Positions 1 through 8,913 of a stretch of DNA of 64,000 nucleotides are shown piece after piece. The first letter of the stretch is position 1; every line of letters begins with the position of its first letter. Both the position numbers and the translations under genes were made by a program. The DNA is from Pseudomonadota bacterium. Its GTDB lineage: Bacteria > Desulfobacterota > Desulfovibrionia > Desulfovibrionales > Desulfomicrobiaceae. The notes under the pieces were generated by a model, which searched no databases, was not told the origin of the DNA, and saw only the letters and a program-made list of their open reading frames with translations. The stretch covers positions 1 to 64,000 of the forward strand of contig JAHIQM010000003.1 in NCBI GenBank assembly GCA_018902545.1. Direction: 5' to 3'.

Positions 1-114
1 AGGCTGCACTACAACTCCGTTCGCCCGCACTCAAGCCTGAACAACATGACGCCCGAACACTTCTGTCGGCAGTATGGAAAAAACTTGAACCGTGGGGAAA
101 CCCTCAAGAATTGA
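1..114 (+). CDS. IS3-family transposase OrfB, C-terminal fragment
   Basis: The reading frame entering the window encodes 37 residues with YNSVRPHSSLNNMTPEHF, the classic C-terminal signature of IS3-family DDE transposases (YNxxRPHSSLxxxTP), just after the position of the catalytic glutamate. It stops at the TGA at 112-114. The enzyme would cut and join the ends of the insertion sequence. The N-terminal part, including the D-D-E residues and any OrfA frameshift partner, is outside the window, so activity cannot be judged. Confidence 0.85.
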   Translation, partial: RLHYNSVRPHSSLNNMTPEHFCRQYGKNLNRGETLKN

Positions 115-140
115 GTGGTCCGAAGTTTCCCGGCAGGTCA
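1..140 (+). mobile_element. Right end of an IS3-family insertion sequence (partial)
   Basis: The window opens inside an insertion sequence. The transposase 3' end occupies the first 114 bases. The following 26 bases end in CCCGGCAGGTCA, which looks like the terminal inverted repeat of IS407-group IS3 elements (from memory of that group, not compared). I place the edge at 140 because the next base begins a codon run, HSVGVFHIARKL, that matches the HSxGV motif of HD phosphohydrolases. The left end lies outside the window, so target duplication cannot be checked. Confidence 0.75.
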
Positions 141-1331
141 CATTCAGTTGGCGTTTTTCATATAGCGCGAAAGCTGACAGACATCCTTCGTCGAGAACTT
201 GAAAACGATTTTGATGATTCACGCGCAGAAGTTGCGCTCATCGCCGCACTTCTCCATGATTTGGGCCATGGGCCATTTAGTCATACTTTTGAAGGTGTTC
301 AAAAATCTAGAGGCGTTGCGAAACGACATGAAAAGTGGACGGCAGACCTCATTCGAAGCCCTGAAGGAGAGATACAACCGCTTCTTGAGGCTTTTCGTGA
401 GGGGTTTGCGGAGCTTGTCGCCGGCCTCTTGGAAGCAGAGAATCCCCTTGATATTTACCATGCAGTTGTTTCAAGTTCTTTTGATGCTGATCGGCTTGAC
501 TATTTGCAACGAGACCGCTTGATGACAGGCTCGGGAGCTGGAGCCATTGACTTTGATTGGCTGGTGGACAATTTGCGTGTCGCTGACGTAAGCCTCGAAG
601 CCCCTTACGAAAACGAAGAAGATGATTTGAAGGTGCAGACATTCTGTCTTACCATGAAAGCCTTACCGGCGGCTGAACAATTTCTGCTTGCCCGGCACAC
701 CCTGCATGAACAGGTTTATTATCATAAGACGACACGTTGCGCAGAAAAAATGATTGGAAAATTGCTCCGTCGCATCGCCGAGATAGTCGAAGCAGGCACA
801 AATATCGACATCGAAACGGGTTTGACGAGCAACCATCCGCTGATCCAATTTTTCAAAGGAACTTGCGATAATGCTAACACGTATCTTAACCTTGATGATA
901 CTGTTATCCTAGGCTCTCTCTCACTAATGTCTCACGCGAATGACAACGTTATTCAAGACATATCGAAACGCATACATGATCGCCGCCTCTATAAAACTTT
1001 GGATATTGGCGAAGTTGGCGTTGACACAGGAGCACAGAGACAACGGACTCGCAATATAGAAAATCATTTTCAACAAGCGATTCAAGATGAATCAGTCATA
1101 AAAGATGATCAAGCAACGCTTACTATTTATTCTACTATTGGCGGTGATGAAGAAAAAATTCATAAGCGCCTCCACATTTTAGACGCAAGTAAGCCCAAGG
1201 AAATTAGTGAGATATCCCCAATGATAAAGGCCTTAAGCAACAAACCAATGCCAATACGATTTTTTTTCGAGAATAAAGCAGACCGTGATTTTGCGCGAAC
1301 AATTAGGAGGGAACGACATGTCAGACCGTGA
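141..1331 (+). pseudogene. HD-domain phosphohydrolase, 5' part removed by an IS insertion
   Basis: The frame encodes the body of a YwfO-like HD-superfamily metal-dependent phosphohydrolase. The first metal-ligand region HSVGV sits right at the IS junction, followed by ALLHDLGHGPFSHTFEG with the HD doublet and a later FDADRLDYLQRD, all typical of this family. Family members normally begin with about 50 residues before HSxGV (a region ending in FPGAxHxRFxHS), and these are missing: the IS edge lies immediately before the His. A TTG at 111 inside the IS could start translation in the same frame and give a 406-residue fusion, so some product is possible. The end overlaps the next gene by 14 bases, suggesting translational coupling. 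The original gene is almost certainly disrupted. Confidence 0.75.
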
Positions 1332-1836
1332 ACAACTCGTGGCGGCTATCATCGCATCCGCACCAGAGCAAAAACTGGTCAGCCGTGTCCGGTTTCAAAA
1401 AATCGCGTATTTGCTGGAACAATTGGGCTGCAATCTCGGTTTTGAATTTAGCTATCATCATTACGGGCCTTTTTCTCACGATTTGGAACGAGCAATTTTG
1501 GACGCTAAGGCATTTGGCCTTATTGAAGAAGAACTTGCTCACAGGAAAAGTGATGGCGCTAGCTATAGCATCTTTAAATTAACCGAATCGGACGCTGATG
1601 CCAACGTTCCCGATGTGCAGCATTTCAAATCTCAAATCAAACGTTTTGCTCATTCCAATGTAACTATTTTGGAGCTGGCGGCCACTGCGCATTGGCTTGC
1701 TTCTGCCGAGAAAATATCGAATTGGAAAGAGGAGATTATCAAGCGCAAAGGCATAAAAACTCAGGCTGGACGACTTGAAAAGGCTCTGGATCTTTTAAAA
1801 GAGTTAGATCTTCCGCCAGGAACTTGTTTACAATAA
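1318..1836 (+). CDS. YwgA-like protein, partner of HD phosphohydrolase
   Basis: This 172-residue cytoplasmic protein has VSRVRFQKIAYLLEQLG followed by FEFSYHHYGPFSHDLERAI. These resemble the N-terminal winged-helix-like part of YwgA-family proteins. In Bacillus, ywgA is a neighbour of the HD protein gene ywfO, and the same pair appears here (family knowledge). The ATG at 1318 is chosen because a perfect AGGAGG lies 7 bases upstream and the start overlaps the HD gene stop; a longer in-frame start at 1285 has no such site. Biochemical function is unknown. If the HD gene is broken by the IS, this gene has lost its partner. Confidence 0.7.
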   Translation: MSDREQLVAAIIASAPEQKLVSRVRFQKIAYLLEQLGCNLGFEFSYHHYGPFSHDLERAILDAKAFGLIEEELAHRKSDGASYSIFKLTESDADANVPDVQHFKSQIKRFAHSNVTILELAATAHWLASAEKISNWKEEIIKRKGIKTQAGRLEKALDLLKELDLPPGTCLQ

Positions 1837-1880
1837 GCAATTTTCTCTTCATATTCACAAGTCTATTCAGTTGGACACCA

Positions 1881-1920
1881 TATAAAAAGCCTTCATGGTG
1901 CGCCATGAGGGCTTTTTATA
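1881..1920 (+). terminator. Rho-independent terminator after the HD/YwgA pair
   Basis: AAAAAGCC and the TCATGG core pair with the mirrored arm ending GGCTTTTT, giving a stem of about 15 bp with only two mismatches and a T-run. It lies 45 bases after the YwgA-like gene and separates it from mod. The flanking A and T runs would let it work in both directions. Confidence 0.75.
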
Positions 1921-2012
1921 TATAATTTCAAATTTATGTATTCAAAATTTCACGCTCTCAAGCTACTTTACATTAATATCGAATACAGATTCCAGTATAC
2001 AGGAATATAAAT

Positions 2013-3536
2013 ATGCCGATCCTCCACTGGCTTACCCGCGAAGAAGATTTGAAAATCTCTGGCCAAGCGCCCTACCGTCTGATCGAACCCGTTGACGAGT
2101 ATTCATACGGGGACATGACTACAGGAAACATGATTATCCAGGGCGACAATCTTGATGCGCTCAAGGCTCTGCTTCCTTACTACGCTGGAAAAGCAAAATG
2201 CATATACATTGACCCTCCATACAATACAAAAAGTGCATTTCAACATTATGACGACAACCTTGAGCACACTAAATGGCTAGAAGTCATATATCCTCGCTTA
2301 GAAATCCTCAGAGATCTTTTAAAAGAGGATGGATCTATTTGGATATCGATTGACGATAACGAAGTGCACTACCTCAAAATCATTTTAGATGAAATTTTCG
2401 GAAGGAAAAACTTTATAACAAATGTAGTATGGCAAAAAAAAGTATCTCCTGCAAATGATGCACTTTGGTTTAGCGGCGATCATGAGCATCTATTAGTATA
2501 TGCTAAAAATAAAAATTTATGGCGACCGAACAGACTTGAAAAAGACGCTACACAGCAAAAATTTTATAACAATCCAGACGATGACCCTAGGGGTCCATGG
2601 AATTCTACCGCATATACATGTGCAAAAACAGCAGAGGAACGACCAAACCTCTATTATCCAATTATAAACCCTTATACTGGAAAAGAAGTCTGGCCAAAAA
2701 AAACACGCGTTTGGGCTTTTAGCCAAGATAGGCATGAGCAAAATCAGCGTGAAAAAAAAATTTACTGGGGAAAAGATGGAACAGCGAAAATGCCGCGTTT
2801 CAAAAAATTTTTAGAAGGGAGCAAAAATGTTGTTCCTAGAAGCATTTGGTCCTATCAAGATGCAGGACATACTCAAGAGTCGATGATAGAGGGTACAATT
2901 TTATTTGGTGAAAATAGATTTTCTACTCCAAAACCAGAAAAATTAATTTATAAAATATTACGAATTGCAACTTCGAATAATGACCTCATCCTTGATTCAT
3001 TTCTTGGATCAGGAACAACAGCCGCAGTAGCGCACAAGATAGGTCGACGCTATATCGGAATTGAAATGAGTATCTCCGCAGAAACTCATTGCAGCCCTCG
3101 CCTTCGCAAAGTCATCGATGGTGAACAAGGTGGCATATCAAAAATTATAAACTGGCAAGGTGGCGGCGGGTTCCGCTTCTATCGCCTAGGAACCCCTATC
3201 TTTGATGAAAACGGAAGCATTCGGAAAGGCATCACTTTCGCCCAACTCGGAGCGCATGCTTGGTTTTCCGAAACCAAAACGCCGCTCCCGAAAATTCCGG
3301 ATTCACCACTTCTCGGTATCCACGGAGATACTGCTTACTACCTACTTTTCAACGGAATCCTGAAGGACAAAAGCGTGAACGGCGGCAATGTCCTGACTTC
3401 GAAAGTCCTTGAAAGCCTACCTAGGCACGACGGGACGAAGGTTATTTATGGAGAGCGGTGCCTCTTCAGCGCCAGCCGTCTGAAAGAATGCCAGATAACC
3501 TTCAAACACACACCCTATGATATCAAAGGCCGTTAA
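2013..3536 (+). CDS. mod: Type III restriction-modification system, DNA methyltransferase (Mod)
   Basis: Mod methylates adenine in an asymmetric site and gives the type III complex its DNA specificity. Of the 507 residues, DPPYNT at about 67-72 is catalytic motif IV, and DSFLGSGTTAAVAHKIGRRYIGIEM at about 327-351 holds the AdoMet-binding motif I. DPPY before FxGxG is the beta-class order seen in type III Mod proteins. Target recognition should lie between, roughly 110-320. The tail contains the GGFRFYRLG-like segment often seen in Mod. The central part is AT-rich and carries A-tracts of 8, 8 and 9 bases (2434-2441, 2696-2703, 2752-2760). It ends 10 bases before res, so the two form an operon. 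Confidence 0.92.
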   Translation: MPILHWLTREEDLKISGQAPYRLIEPVDEYSYGDMTTGNMIIQGDNLDALKALLPYYAGKAKCIYIDPPYNTKSAFQHYDDNLEHTKWLEVIYPRLEILRDLLKEDGSIWISIDDNEVHYLKIILDEIFGRKNFITNVVWQKKVSPANDALWFSGDHEHLLVYAKNKNLWRPNRLEKDATQQKFYNNPDDDPRGPWNSTAYTCAKTAEERPNLYYPIINPYTGKEVWPKKTRVWAFSQDRHEQNQREKKIYWGKDGTAKMPRFKKFLEGSKNVVPRSIWSYQDAGHTQESMIEGTILFGENRFSTPKPEKLIYKILRIATSNNDLILDSFLGSGTTAAVAHKIGRRYIGIEMSISAETHCSPRLRKVIDGEQGGISKIINWQGGGGFRFYRLGTPIFDENGSIRKGITFAQLGAHAWFSETKTPLPKIPDSPLLGIHGDTAYYLLFNGILKDKSVNGGNVLTSKVLESLPRHDGTKVIYGERCLFSASRLKECQITFKHTPYDIKGR

Positions 3537-3546
3537 AGGAGCCTGC

Positions 3547-6207
3547 ATGTTCACCCTGAAGGATTATCAAACACGGACCCTTGAGACCCTGGAAAAGTAC
3601 CTCTCATCCGCACGAATTATCGGCCCCAAAGATGCCTTTGAACGCTTCGTCAAACACAATCCTACCGACACCAATCCGCAACGCTACCGGCACCGCTGGA
3701 GCCTCACAAACGTGCCCTATGTTTGTCTGCGCTTGCCGACAGGCGGTGGAAAAACGCTGCTGGCCTCGCACTGCGTCAAAATCGCTGGTTGCACATTCAT
3801 GGAGCAAGATTACCCCACGGTGCTCTGGCTGGTACCGACGAACACCATTCGGCAACAAACGGTGGAGGCCCTGAAAAATAATGCCCACGCATACCGAGAG
3901 GCCTTGGATACCGCCTTTGGTGTGGACCGAGTTGCGGTATTCGACATTTCAGAACTCACAAGCATTCGCCCCAAGGATTTTCAGGACAAGGCGTGCATCA
4001 TTGTCGGGACCATGCAAACCCTGCGCGTGGCCGAAACCAACAAAGAAGTCCGCAAGGTTTATGGGCACAATGAGAACTTCGAGCCCCATTTTTCAGCCTT
4101 GCCCAACACGGCCCCCGGCCTGGACCGAGACGAAACCGGCCAGGTGCTCTTCTCTTTCGTGAATATCCTGCATCAGTTGAAACCACTGGTCATTGTTGAC
4201 GAAGCCCACAAGGCAGTATCCGACCTCTCCGGTGAAATGATACAGCGCATCAATCCAGCCTGCGTCATCGAACTGACCGCCACTCCCGTCGATAGTAATG
4301 TCCTTTTTCGAGTGTTCGCTTCGGAACTCAAGGCCGAAGAAATGGTCAAACTCCCGTTCATGCTGACAGTTCACCAGGACTGGGAACAGGCGATCAACGG
4401 GGCGGTCCAGACCCGGCGCAAATTGGCGGAATTGGCTCCACAGGACACTGCGAACTATATCCGCCCGATAGTCTTGATCCAGGCAGAAAAGAAAAATCAG
4501 GAGCGCACAGTCGAGGTGGTGAAGGCGCATCTCATTGAAAACGAAGGGGTACCGGAAAGCGAGATCGTCATTGCCACCGGAGAGCAACGCGAACTCGACG
4601 GGGTCAACCTTTTCGATAAGACCTGCAAGGTAAATTACATCATCACCATCGAGGCCCTGAAAGAAGGGTGGGATTGCTCCTTTGCCTACGTTTTCTGCTC
4701 CGTGGCCAATATCCGCTCCGCAACGGATGTCGAGCAGCTTCTGGGACGCGTGATGCGCATGCCCTACGCCAAACGACGCGACATTCCCGAACTGAACAAC
4801 GCCTATGCGCACGTCATCTCACAATCATTCAACGAAGCCGCGCAAGGCATGCACACACGGCTGTTGAACATGGGATTCCATGAAGAAGAAGCGGCGGCCA
4901 ACATCCAAGAAATGCTCAAACTTCCCATGGCGGACATCAACTATTCAAAATTTCCGCTCATGAAAACGATGGGTGCAGCCCCAAGCGGAGTGCCGCCCCT
5001 CACCATGACATTACCCAAAGCCCCGGACATGGGTTCCTTGGCCGAGGAAGCCCTACAGTTTGTTTCATTTTCAAAGAACGAGGATGGAACGGTTCAGGTT
5101 GTCTGTACGGATATCATCCCGGAAGACATCGAGGCCGCCATAATCGCGGCAAACCCGAAACAGGAGGAGGTCATCCGGGCCAGGGTTGCCGTCCACCGGG
5201 CGCGGGTCCGGTCAATACAGCCACCCTCTCCTTCGCAAAAAGGAAGGCTCTTTCCCGTTCCCCAACTCATGCTGGAACTTTGGGGTTCTCTGGAACAGCC
5301 TGAACAAGAAACCATCCTTCATGCCGTGGATTGGAGCCCGCTCAAATTTTCTGTAAGCTTGGAGGCTGGGGAATTCGACTACGACGAAACAGCCCGCACC
5401 TTCCGTTTTGACCTCGAAGGCGAACAGATGAAGTACGAACTTGCGGATTCTCAGGTGCAGCTTTCATTCTTGTCCGCCCCCACTGCGATCACTGAGCAGG
5501 GCTTGGCGCAATGGCTGGACGGCCAATGCCACCGCCCGGATGTTCGCCAGGTGGACATGCTGGAGTTTTGCCGTCGATGCGTGAAATCGCTCCTAGACCG
5601 CAGCGACATCCCACTCCCCATTCTTTGGCGGGCCAGATACGCGCTTGCGGCAGCCGTGAAAGCCAAACTCGTTCGGCTACGTGAAAAATCCCTGAAAGAG
5701 GGTTTCCAACTCTTGCTTTTCGGCCCCGAGGCGAAGGTTCAAACGAGCTTCGAATATTCGCACACCTTTCCACCATCGGGCTATGCCGAAGGAATCCCTG
5801 CTTGCAACAGCTCCTACCGATTCAAAAAACACTTTTACCCTGTGATTCGAGACCTTAAGCCGTGTGGAGAAGAGTACGAGTGCGCCGTGGCTTTGGACAT
5901 GATGCCAGAGATTAAATGGTGGGTGCGCAACGTTGATCGCCAGTACGGATCATTTTGGCTTCCGACCTCTAAGGACAAGTTCTATCCAGATTTCGTTGCC
6001 CATCTTTCAGATGAACGCACTCTTGTAGTGGAATACAAGGGAGAACACCTAGCCAGTGCGGACGACGCCCAAGAAAAACAGAACATCGGCACCCTATGGG
6101 CAGGCAAAAGCGGAGGAAAAACTCTGTTCCTTATGGCAACGAAAAAAGACGGGCAAGGACGAGACGTTCACCGGCAAATACTAGATACGATCAAGAACCT
6201 TCGATAA
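3547..6207 (+). CDS. res: Type III restriction endonuclease subunit (Res)
   Basis: This 886-residue subunit is the DNA-dependent ATPase/translocase and nuclease that works with Mod. PTGGGKTLLASH is the Walker A motif, VIVDEAHKAV the DEAH box, and ELTATP motif III of the SF2 helicase core. EQLLGRVMRMP is the motif VI region. Near the C-terminus, PDFVAHLSDERTLVVEYKG has the PD-(D/E)xK nuclease pattern. The ATG at 3547 is preferred because AAAGGAG lies just upstream; an in-frame ATG at 3517 would overlap mod by 20 bases. All catalytic motifs are intact, so a working system is likely. Confidence 0.93.
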   Translation: MFTLKDYQTRTLETLEKYLSSARIIGPKDAFERFVKHNPTDTNPQRYRHRWSLTNVPYVCLRLPTGGGKTLLASHCVKIAGCTFMEQDYPTVLWLVPTNTIRQQTVEALKNNAHAYREALDTAFGVDRVAVFDISELTSIRPKDFQDKACIIVGTMQTLRVAETNKEVRKVYGHNENFEPHFSALPNTAPGLDRDETGQVLFSFVNILHQLKPLVIVDEAHKAVSDLSGEMIQRINPACVIELTATPVDSNVLFRVFASELKAEEMVKLPFMLTVHQDWEQAINGAVQTRRKLAELAPQDTANYIRPIVLIQAEKKNQERTVEVVKAHLIENEGVPESEIVIATGEQRELDGVNLFDKTCKVNYIITIEALKEGWDCSFAYVFCSVANIRSATDVEQLLGRVMRMPYAKRRDIPELNNAYAHVISQSFNEAAQGMHTRLLNMGFHEEEAAANIQEMLKLPMADINYSKFPLMKTMGAAPSGVPPLTMTLPKAPDMGSLAEEALQFVSFSKNEDGTVQVVCTDIIPEDIEAAIIAANPKQEEVIRARVAVHRARVRSIQPPSPSQKGRLFPVPQLMLELWGSLEQPEQETILHAVDWSPLKFSVSLEAGEFDYDETARTFRFDLEGEQMKYELADSQVQLSFLSAPTAITEQGLAQWLDGQCHRPDVRQVDMLEFCRRCVKSLLDRSDIPLPILWRARYALAAAVKAKLVRLREKSLKEGFQLLLFGPEAKVQTSFEYSHTFPPSGYAEGIPACNSSYRFKKHFYPVIRDLKPCGEEYECAVALDMMPEIKWWVRNVDRQYGSFWLPTSKDKFYPDFVAHLSDERTLVVEYKGEHLASADDAQEKQNIGTLWAGKSGGKTLFLMATKKDGQGRDVHRQILDTIKNLR

Positions 6208-6238
6208 TACACCGTGTAACATGTATCGCCTATAAAAA

Positions 6239-6703
6239 ATGGACCATGAATCAAGAATAAATGCAGCGCTTGGAAAAATAGTCCGAAATTTCAATTTTTT
6301 AGAAATGAATCTAGGTCTATGCTTGAGGTTTTTGGAAAATAGAAGCGATCCAAGCGCATCACACAGCTATCTTAACAAAGCAGGGATGACGCAGATCATC
6401 AAAAAGCTTAAAAAACTTCTCGATGAATGTGAGCACGTACCAGACACGCATGAATTTAATAAATGGATGATGCGTGCAGAAACGATACGCGCCTTAAGAA
6501 ACTACTACGTTCACTCGACTTGGGAGTATATCCCTCTTCGCAAGGAGGCTCCTTTAGGGTTCATGATACCTCCTTGGCGCAAAGAGAGCATTCTTGGTCG
6601 TGAAGAAGGAGTCATGCGGATAGAAGACCTTGAGGCTGATGCAAAACGCGTCGAATTAGTATTTCAAGAGTTCATGAAAATACGTAAAAAATACGGAATC
6701 TAG
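6239..6703 (+). CDS. Small HEPN-like protein, function unknown
   Basis: I do not recognise a named family. The 154 residues look helical and soluble: FLEMNLGLCLRFLENR near the N-terminus, a basic IIKKLKKLLDEC segment, then RALRNYYVHSTWEY at about 84-97. R87-N88-x3-H92 fits the R-[N/D/H]-x3-H active-site pattern of HEPN ribonuclease-type domains, a fold common in toxins and phage-defence proteins (family knowledge; the assignment is inference). It starts 31 bases after res on the same strand with no obvious terminator between, so it may be cotranscribed as an accessory of the type III system. No good ribosome site is visible before the ATG. Confidence 0.55.
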   Translation: MDHESRINAALGKIVRNFNFLEMNLGLCLRFLENRSDPSASHSYLNKAGMTQIIKKLKKLLDECEHVPDTHEFNKWMMRAETIRALRNYYVHSTWEYIPLRKEAPLGFMIPPWRKESILGREEGVMRIEDLEADAKRVELVFQEFMKIRKKYGI

Positions 6704-7265
6704 CTGTATTGCAATACAGTCCGAACAAATGAAACAAAAAAAACGTGAACAAGCAGCTCATCTTCTTGGCAATGTAATATGATTCGCGCTCGCTCTATGA
6801 TCTGGCGAGGTTCGGTTCTGCTGGCGGCCAATCGTTGAAGAATCTTGCGTTCTAGGTCCTTTGCAAAAAAACGAAGCCAATGAAGCTTAAAGTTTTTTAA
6901 AGAATCATGAAAAATATATGAATTATTATTTATTTAAATTTTCTTTATTTATATTCTGACATTACATATCATTTCAAACGAAACGACATTAACGACATAT
7001 TGTTGTCATTTACGCATGTGTTTCAAATACACACTATGCATTGGCTTTTAGTAGCGTACTTTTAAAATGTTTTAGTTTAATGTTTCTAGATGTCGTCTTT
7101 TATCCTTGAAGCTTAACGCTTCAGGGATTTTTTTAACATAAATCAATCTGTAATTTACTAAACTACTCGGCATTTTGAAATAAAAAAATTACATTTAAGC
7201 GTTAAGATAAGTTTCAGCGCATAACTTAAAGCATTAATTATCACAATTTATTGCATACTGCTTAG
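6704..7265. other. AT-rich gene-free stretch
   Basis: This 560-base stretch is strongly AT-rich and holds no credible ORF. It separates the plus-strand restriction genes from the minus-strand genes that follow. The only structure I see is a terminator-like hairpin at 7104-7134. An unannotated small RNA ending at that hairpin is possible but not shown. Confidence 0.5.
7104..7134 (+). terminator. Isolated terminator-like hairpin
   Basis: CCTTGAAGC and GCTTCAGGG form a 9-bp stem with one mismatch around the loop TTAAC, followed by a seven-base T-run. It is about 400 bases beyond the HEPN-like gene, so it may end that transcript or a short non-coding RNA. Confidence 0.55.
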
Positions 7266-7589
7266 CTATATATAATCAACTAAATAGCTTACTGCATTGC
7301 AAAGCATCCCAATACCCAAAAAACAGAACCCAGCTACAAACAGAATCACCCCTACTTTACTCTCAACTTCAATTAGATGTTTTGTAACGCCAATCACTAC
7401 AGGCTCACTCTGCACTTGTCCTTTTGCGATCAACGATAGTTGGTGAATAGATTGTTCATGAGCAACTAAACAGAAAACAACCCATTGTAGGATTGACTTG
7501 ACCCGCAACGCCAACAGGATCGATCCGATGCCAACAGACAGAGCGCCAATTATCTTGAGCAAAATTGAAAAATTTATAAATTCTTGCAT
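7266..7589 (-). CDS. Small membrane protein with two transmembrane segments
   Basis: I do not recognise this 107-residue protein. It has two hydrophobic helices, about residues 5-40 (SILLKIIGALSVGIGSILLA and onward) and about 80-105 (VGVILFVAGFCFLGIGML), joined by a soluble loop of roughly 35 residues. The ATG at 7589 is preferred to the adjacent TTG because GAGGATATC precedes it at suitable spacing. It lies downstream of a second tiny membrane protein on the same strand, inside the AT-rich part of the island. Small paired-helix membrane proteins beside nuclease-like genes can be effector subunits, but that is speculation here. Confidence 0.55.
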   Translation of the reverse strand: MQEFINFSILLKIIGALSVGIGSILLALRVKSILQWVVFCLVAHEQSIHQLSLIAKGQVQSEPVVIGVTKHLIEVESKVGVILFVAGFCFLGIGMLCNAVSYLVDYI

Positions 7590-7643
7590 CAAGATATCCT
7601 CATAATTATTAATATAAGTTAATCGAAATATTTACATTATCCC

Positions 7644-7814
7644 TCATAAAGAGGCCACAAACCCAAATATAGCCACGATACTACCCATTAAGCTACAAAT
7701 CCAATGCTCCTTTATAAGTTCTGCCAAAACAACAGGATGGTACCCGGTTTTCTCCAGCCACGATGCGTTAGTTTTAATAGTCCCATCAAGCACGCGCTCA
7801 AGTATATTTGACAT
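7644..7814 (-). CDS. Tiny protein with C-terminal membrane helix
   Basis: This 56-residue product has a polar N-terminal half (ERVLDGTIKTNASWLEKTGYHP) and a hydrophobic C-terminal helix (WICSLMGSIVAIFGFVASL), so it may be tail-anchored. I choose the ATG at 7814, with GTGGAT just upstream, over a TTG at 7832. It is 54 bases before the next membrane protein gene and probably cotranscribed. No family recognised. The small size and AT-rich setting make coding status only moderately sure. Confidence 0.4.
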   Translation of the reverse strand: MSNILERVLDGTIKTNASWLEKTGYHPVVLAELIKEHWICSLMGSIVAIFGFVASL

Positions 7815-8025
7815 CACATCCACTTTTCGCAATGTTGACTGATGAAGCTTAATGAATAATGATCTGCATATTTCGATGTGAATCTAAATTTTCAAAATCT
7901 AAACGTGCAGCTTTTCGACGTTTATACTTTGTAAGTTATTCTCCCACAAATCCCCCGGGACAGCTATATCGACAAACTTATCGATGAGTAATAAAAACTT
8001 TAAACTACTATTCTAAGTTGAATAC

Positions 8026-8811
8026 TTATTTCGCCCACTGCACACCCACCTTTTTTTCGGCAAGGCTTCGTAGACGAATAGTGAGTTCCTCGCGGAGCCT
8101 GTCTCGACCTTCGCCATTATTAAGATAAAGGGCGTATCTATGGTGCCTTAAGTCGAATGGGATATCCTCTGCGCTCTGCGTTATCGGGACAACATGCTTC
8201 CCGAGTGTGTGCGCGATCCCTGCTTCATAGAAGACATTCGGATTACGACCCGTGAAATCACATATCACGCAGTATGACCGGAAGATAAGGCTGAAAACAT
8301 CTTGAATAACTGTGGCGTCGTCCCATATGTCGTCTGCTCGGAGGCACTGAAACCCAGCAACAGAAGCGGCAGTCTTTATTGTGTCATAGACCGCAGAAAG
8401 TGATGAAGAAAATGGCATCATGACAGAAATGAGATTCGGGTCTGGGTTCTCAGCAGGGACAGCGAAAGCAGATGGCGAGAACACTATACGACGGGCACCG
8501 TTATCAAAGCTTGAGATGAATTCCCCACCTTCGGGACATGTGCGAGCGATGTAGTCCAGCATGAGGGCGTAATTCTCGGACCGCTCGTCAATCATATCCT
8601 TGAGCATCTGGAGGACATGCCCCTCGTAGTCTTCATCCCCCCAACTGAGGCTGCGAAGTAGGCGAGGATGCCTAGAAACGGCGTCAAGCATTTCGGTAAT
8701 TGCCCCAAGTTCTCTCCAATGAGACTCAGTAAAGCCCTGAACAACTTGGTTTTTGAGGGCGACAAGCTGACGTCCCGACGGACCCTGTTCTAATTGCTGT
8801 ATATTTGCCAT
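8026..8811 (-). CDS. TIR-like / nucleoside-deoxyribosyltransferase-like domain protein
   Basis: The C-terminal half of this 261-residue protein carries a recognisable pattern: ISVMMPFS, AGFQCLRADDIWDD, a DVFSLIFRSYCVICDFTGRNPNVFYEAGIAHTLGK run, and IPFDLRHHRYALY. This is the Rossmann-like fold shared by TIR-like and nucleoside 2-deoxyribosyltransferase-like proteins. The Glu in FYEAGIAH corresponds to the usual catalytic glutamate (family knowledge). Such domains often cleave NAD or nucleotides in phage defence, so an NADase or nucleotide hydrolase is plausible. The N-terminal 130 residues look helical and may be a sensor. A TTG at 8844 would extend the start by 11 residues; neither start has a strong ribosome site. 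Confidence 0.6.
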   Translation of the reverse strand: MANIQQLEQGPSGRQLVALKNQVVQGFTESHWRELGAITEMLDAVSRHPRLLRSLSWGDEDYEGHVLQMLKDMIDERSENYALMLDYIARTCPEGGEFISSFDNGARRIVFSPSAFAVPAENPDPNLISVMMPFSSSLSAVYDTIKTAASVAGFQCLRADDIWDDATVIQDVFSLIFRSYCVICDFTGRNPNVFYEAGIAHTLGKHVVPITQSAEDIPFDLRHHRYALYLNNGEGRDRLREELTIRLRSLAEKKVGVQWAK

Positions 8812-8913
8812 GTTTTTTCCATGCTTTACGCCAAGTTCAGTCAAGGAAGGCTTGAATTGTGGCTCGCCGTCGCCCTGAGTGATGAATTATGTTTGGAATG
8901 CTAGGACTTCCGA

